A DNA stretch of 64,000 nt from Athene noctua (taxonomy: Eukaryota; Chordata; Aves; Strigiformes; Strigidae): NCBI RefSeq assembly GCF_965140245.1, contig NC_134049.1, positions 13,858,708-13,922,707 on the forward strand, given 5' to 3'. A model generated the notes under the pieces. The model saw only the letters and a list, made by a program, of their open reading frames with translations, ran no database searches and was not told where the DNA came from. Positions 59,064 to 64,000 of the stretch are shown piece by piece. Every line of letters begins with the position of its first letter. The first letter of the stretch is position 1. Both the position numbers and the translations under genes were made by a program.

Positions 59064-62000
59064 ACACCTTTCCCTGCACAGGAGTTGTCAAGAATTCCCA
59101 GTAGCAAAGAGCATCTGCAGGAAAGTCTGGCACACCAGACCCACTGTCTTCGATCTGGCCTGAGCTGTAGCAAGGACTAGACCTGCGTGTTATTTGTCTA
59201 ATACTTTTGCCTTCATCTGCAAATCTTGAAACCTGTTTTTGAAAATAATGCTGTCATTACAAAAAGTGATCAGATGTTGCAAAGGGGATTTTTGATCTCT
59301 GAATTATTTTGAAAGCTTCCTCTTTGATTTTTTTCAAACTAAAATAAAAGTGCTTAGCTTTCCACTTGAATTTCTTTTTTCCCATCCCTCTCCTTGTCCT
59401 CTTCGGTTTTGCCCCTCGATCTCTAGCATGCGTATTTAGTGCACAGTAATGCCTCACAGGCAGATCTGCAGCCCCACGCCACGTGTCCTCACAGGTCCTG
59501 CCACTGCTGCTCAGCAGGTCCTAGTGGGGCTCAGTCAATGAGTCACATCATCAGGTCCTGCCAAGACATTTCTCCATCCCAGCAACTTTTTCATTCACAA
59601 GACAAGGCAACTATTAGAGGGATCAATCCACACTAGATGTAACAACTCATTGTATGCACACGGGCTTCTTAAAATGTAAGGTGTATTTTCTACCTACTTC
59701 TTGTCCCTGTTCTGTGGCTGTAGCTATATCCATATTGAAGCATAGATATTAGGTATATGTTATCAATTACCTGCAGCACTATTCTGCTCTTGAACTGTAT
59801 CATGAATCTCGACATCGCTTTTTTATGCATTTACGGCTCTACTCAGATTTCATCCCTAGAAGAAGAACAAAGAGTGTATGTTATGTATAACTGCAAAAAT
59901 ATCTAAGTAGAATAGGAAAACCATTTAATTGAATCCTGATACAACTGAGATGTATAAAGAAGCTATAGCTGTAAATGTATTTATAGGTAACCAAGTTTCT
60001 GTTAACAGGCACTGGAAATGTTTGGAGATCACTGTGGGCAACTCGGTTCTGGGTTGTCTGGAAATAGGTGACTTGAAAGTTCTGTCTTCTCACCATGTGA
60101 AAATTTTTAAATTCTTCAGGGTATCCAAGTTGAGCACCTGGTAACTGAAACATTTGAAATCAAGTAATTTCTGTAAAATTGTAGGGCTTGGTTTTACAAA
60201 ATGGATGTGCTGATTTCAGAGTGGCTACTCAAAAGCATGGGATAAGCAGGAGGAATAAAAGGTTGCAAAATTTTTATGCTTAATCTAGCTTCAAGGCATA
60301 TTTTAGATTATTGTAATGTCAATAGCATTTCTGCTTTACGCAAAATATATACGGAGTCCTACTCATAGGCAGAGAATAAGGAACTGTTTAAACCAGGAAT
60401 TATAAAGAAACTTTTTCTGAATTTCTGTTCACACACAGTTAAAACTCTCTGTAAGACAGTGGCTCCCGCTGGGAGCTTCACGCTGTGGAGAGGGGGGCAG
60501 TGGGAGGAAGATGGTGCGGAGAACATACTGTTCTACTGGTGCTTTGTTTCAGTAGACCAAAAAAGTGCAACATGACCCTAAGTATATGAACTGGGCAGTT
60601 TCTACATCTTTTGCAAATTACAGAACTGAAAGGATCAAATCCTTTGTGTATTCATCTCTCTTTTAGATTTGGTGAACTGAACAGCTCTTTACAGAGAGGT
60701 GCTGAGTGCATTGTCTCCTTCGAAATCCAGGGTCTGCATGGATCTCAGCTGTATTCCAAATCCATCACAGACTTGGAATACATTTAAAACTTTCAAAAAT
60801 ATCTCTCTGAACTTCTTGTTTTCTTCCTCTTCCAAAAGCACAGGCATCAATACTTGCTGAGATCAGGGCTGTAGCCAAATAATACGGTCTTTCTGTATCA
60901 TGAGAAAGCCATGCTTTTGAGATATGATGTTCCCAGAAATGGTAGCAGACTTTTCAAAATTAAAAACCTCTGGTCATTTTCTTTGTATTTATGTTCCTCT
61001 GTTAACAAATGCCTTGTTTGATTACTTTTAAATGTTGTGTTTCTGGACTGAAAATAGAATACCGGCTTTTAACTCTGGCTTTTAATTCTGTATGCCTTAT
61101 TATTTCAGCTTATGAGAAGGCTGAGAGGGGTTTTTTTTTTACAAAGACTGGATTGTTTTATGATCATTGTAAAGCCAAATGTTTAAATACTGACTGTTTT
61201 AACTTACTTCCAATGCTCTGCAGTAATTGGTAGAAAGTTTGAATCTTTTTCTACGACTTCTTAAAAAGTCCTTTGTTGAAGGAAAAGTTTTATGTCAAAA
61301 TCTTGGCTAACTATTAGAACAGTGTACAAGACCCTGGTGGAAATAACTTATATTCTGGGATTTCTCTGACTTGTGATGTTGCTTTTTAGCTAGACTGACT
61401 TTTCTGATAATGAAACAAAAAGAAAGTCATGAAGCCATGCAGAAGTAGGATTTGGGATTTGGGTATATTTTGGTTAACAGCTGTTTTACATGGCCAATAC
61501 AAAGGGTATGAGGAAGGGGAATAGATGTCAAGCATTTGCGCAGAATGGTCTGAAAAGCGCCTTAGATCTGCATATCTTTGAATTCTGAGAAAATGTAAAT
61601 CTCTACCTGAAGTTCATGACTAGCATTTTCTTTAAATACAGCAGGTTCTGTCCTTGCTTTGCATGTGAGCAACTCTAATGTTGTTGGTTAACCAGGACCC
61701 TGAAATTTTCTTCCAAAAATTACTTCTATGGATCTGGAGGTGTCTAAAAGGCACTTTTGTCTATAATAAGGGCCAAGTTGAACATTTTTTTCAACTTAAC
61801 TTTTTTTTGAACTGAATTAAGGAGTAAAATCAAATTCTTCATGAAGTGAAGTCTAGTTCTTAGTATATGCTACATTTTGCTTTGCATGCCTGCAAATATT
61901 TCTGAGATGGGATTTGCATGATCTGTTGTAAGAAAAACACAGGTATTTGCATTCCTGTTCTGCTTCCAGATCTTTAACATGTCCTGAAAATTAAGGATTT

Positions 62001-62301
62001 TGTTATTAAGAAATATTTTAATAGTTATTTGAAAAGCCTGAGACTAGGAATGAATTACAAGTATACATCAGATGGGATAAGACTGGTGACTTTTTCTGTG
62101 TGCTGAAAAGTTAGAAACCTTTGAAAAAATGTTGTTCAAAGCTTTTAATTGGTATTGAAAGTGTTTATCACTACTTTACTGATAATTAGTGTCTAAATTT
62201 GTCAGATCATATGGCAGAGCTACAGCTTCTTAGATCAGAAATACATTCTGTTTTCTATCCAGCTGGTTTCCTGTAAAGTGCTGAATTATTCTAGCTTTTA
62301 T
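59064..62301. other. Intergenic, no gene seen
   Basis: No recognisable exon, RNA gene or repeat family. Overlapping short frames at 59,881-60,153 on both strands have no homology I recognise. Confidence 0.6.
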
Positions 62302-62344
62302 GGGTCATTGTTAAAAATGGCAGGAAGGGTCATTGTTAAAAATG
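62302..62344 (+). repeat. 18-bp direct repeat, 7-bp spacer
   Basis: GGGTCATTGTTAAAAATG occurs at 62,302-62,319 and again at 62,327-62,344 with no mismatch. A recent tandem duplication of a 25-bp unit. Confidence 0.95.
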
Positions 62345-62849
62345 TTTTCAGAACTTTGATAACCAGTTTATCAACTGATTCACATGTTTAATCAGTTAAT
62401 AGGTTTTCCTTTTCAGTGCATGGGAATTTCTTTGTTTATCTTAACTGAGTAGCTGTTTCTACAGTGGAAAGAACTGTAGCTGACTGATAATCTTTTCAAA
62501 TATGTGGAGTTCGCTCTTGTGATGCAAGTTATATGGCCAGATCCTGCACTCTTACTCCTAAGTCTGTATTCATAGGGAATAGTCCACTGGAATAGAGTGC
62601 ATGTGAATGAAACCCCAAAATGGGCCAGTATTCTGGGGATGCAGAGCATGGAGCCATCGTTATTAGGCAGTTTATGATAACACTGGTAAAGGCATTTGGG
62701 CATTTAAAAAACATGGACAGGTGCTTTTGAGAACTTTACTGAGTGGTTACCAGACATCCATGGCTCCTCCAGTACCTTGTCAACAATTTCTTGACAGGAT
62801 ACTTATCACAGAAAATGCCAGTGTGTCTAAAGGTATGTTTAGCATGAAG

Positions 62850-63005
62850 CATCACCAAGATCTGAGATCCTCTGCCTCTCTGGTGATCTGTTCTAGGGCT
62901 GTGCCACCTTTCTTCTGAAAAAGTTTTTCCTCATTTCCTATCTGAACCTGTCAAAACACAGTTTTTGATATTGCACCTTGTTCTATCATCTATCTCAAAT
63001 GAGAC
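62850..63005 (+). repeat. CR1-type LINE fragment
   Basis: 'gaaaaagtttttcctcattt' leads to 'cctatctgaacctg' and then 'attgcaccttgttctatcat'. This follows the conserved CR1 order (aagtttttcctaatatct... cattgcatcttgttctatca). The open frame at 62,721-62,918 partly overlaps it and is not a gene. Confidence 0.65.
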
Positions 63006-64000
63006 TTTTGGCTCTGTTGTGACTATAATTTCCCTTCAAGTAAGAGAATTCAGTGTAGGCTACTTCCTTGCAGGCTACTATTAGACAGCCTGCTACATGA
63101 TCACCATCTCTTCATCAGAGCAAACAGGCCAGGGCCATGCTTCAGATGAAGCCCACTGTGTACTTCGCCTTACTTGCTGAGAGCATACTGTTGGCTCATA
63201 TTCAGCTTGAAGACAGGATTTTTTTTTTCTGTCATTCCCATTGTAATAAGGCCAGTCTGCTCCTGTGTTTATAAACAAACTTTAGGCCAAGCAGAACTGT
63301 AAACTTTATTTTTCTTTTTTTGAAATAAATTCAATGATGTTTGCTTTCTATGTAAAGAGCGACTTGGCATGAAATAATACACAATAATAAAGTTGCAAAA
63401 TTTGAGTTTACATAACATTTATCTGCCTTGAAATTGCAGATACTTACAGAGCCCTGCAGCACTTGGTTGGGTTCATAAGAGAACCATACTCATACAATCA
63501 CAGCAGCTTCTGGGAATTGGCATAGTATTTGCACATGTGAGAAAGAGTTAGCAGCTTGTTTTATGTGATCTGGTTTCTTTCTAGATATGTTCATTCCAGT
63601 TGCTGCATGAAGAAAATGTGTTTAGATGAACACAGGTTGTAAGTCAAAACCCAAGTGATGCTGGAAACCCAGACATGGGAGTTGTAGTGGTATGCCTCAG
63701 AGTGGGGAAGGCACAGACATTAGTAGAAAGTCAGTCCAGCCTGACGGACCTGGTTTCACACATTGTGGCTCACATCTCAGCTGTAAAGACATTTCTAACT
63801 TCCTCCTTCGAATCACATAGGTGAAATGGAGTATATTCTGTCCTGGGGGAGCACTGGGGACTGTTGATGGAGAGGCATGGTTGGAAAACGCAACTGGGCC
63901 TGGTTATGTACCATGAAAAATGTTTATCTGGAGCCTGCCATTTCAGGTTTGTATTAAGCCAGGGCAGGACTTTACTACCATCTGAAATGATCCACATCTT
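63006..64000. other. Intergenic, no gene seen
   Basis: No exon recognised up to the window edge. SMAD6, the neighbour expected from human gene order, is not visible here. Confidence 0.55.

Noticed and set aside
62721..62918. 65-codon plus frame
   Set aside because: It overlaps a CR1 fragment and lacks any recognisable protein domain.
10111..64000. SMAD6 exons expected on the right
   Set aside because: No MH1 or MH2 domain coding sequence could be recognised in any frame.
1..64000. CRISPR arrays, operons, phage or plasmid genes
   Set aside because: No regularly spaced repeats, no dense co-directional frames with ribosome binding sites; the sequence is vertebrate nuclear DNA.

Overview
This is nuclear DNA from a vertebrate. 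It is AT-rich, a multi-exon gene has GT-AG introns, and there are relics of CR1 LINEs and MIR SINEs. No Alu, L1 or other mammal-specific repeats were recognised. CR1 3' ends of the 'ggtcccttc/accattttgtg' kind suggest a sauropsid, most likely a bird; a crocodilian or turtle is not excluded. There is no bacterial, plasmid or phage content.

One protein-coding gene is clear. LCTL (lactase-like, gamma-klotho/KLPH, glycoside hydrolase family 1 fold) lies on the minus strand from about 10,110 down to at least 1,943. I could trace 12 consecutive coding exons. All junctions keep the frame and together they encode 535 residues. The signal peptide is at 9,972-10,110 and the barrel is in the exons from 8,876 down to 2,544. 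The last exon found (1,943-2,006) ends just before the expected C-terminal membrane anchor, and no convincing anchor exon was found to its left. The predicted protein keeps the GH1 nucleophile Glu but has Asn at the acid/base position. It also has Leu where the family's 'RFS' Arg normally sits, so it looks like a non-catalytic klotho-type protein.

Regions: 1-1,942 is AT-rich 3' flank with several possible polyadenylation signals. 1,943-10,110 is LCTL, with an LTR-like fragment in the intron between exons 5 and 6. 10,111-64,000 is about 54 kb with no recognisable coding exon. In the human genome LCTL is followed on this side by the SMAD6 locus, so this is probably the LCTL-SMAD6 intergenic domain. 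No SMAD6 exon was recognised here.

The intergenic part holds old MIR and CR1 fragments, two CTCF-like motifs (13,845 and 44,184), and two DNA hairpins near 13.5 kb. It also has a possible LTR with TATA and AATAAA (16.0 kb), a homeodomain-site-rich block followed by a TATA box (26.7-27.0 kb), a strong G-quadruplex motif (34.07 kb) and a GC-rich patch (43.5-44.2 kb). A cluster of long T runs lies at 45-49 kb, and a 21-bp near-perfect palindrome sits next to a polyadenylation signal at 59.0 kb. No CRISPR array, tRNA, rRNA or complete mobile element was found. No previously undescribed system was recognised.
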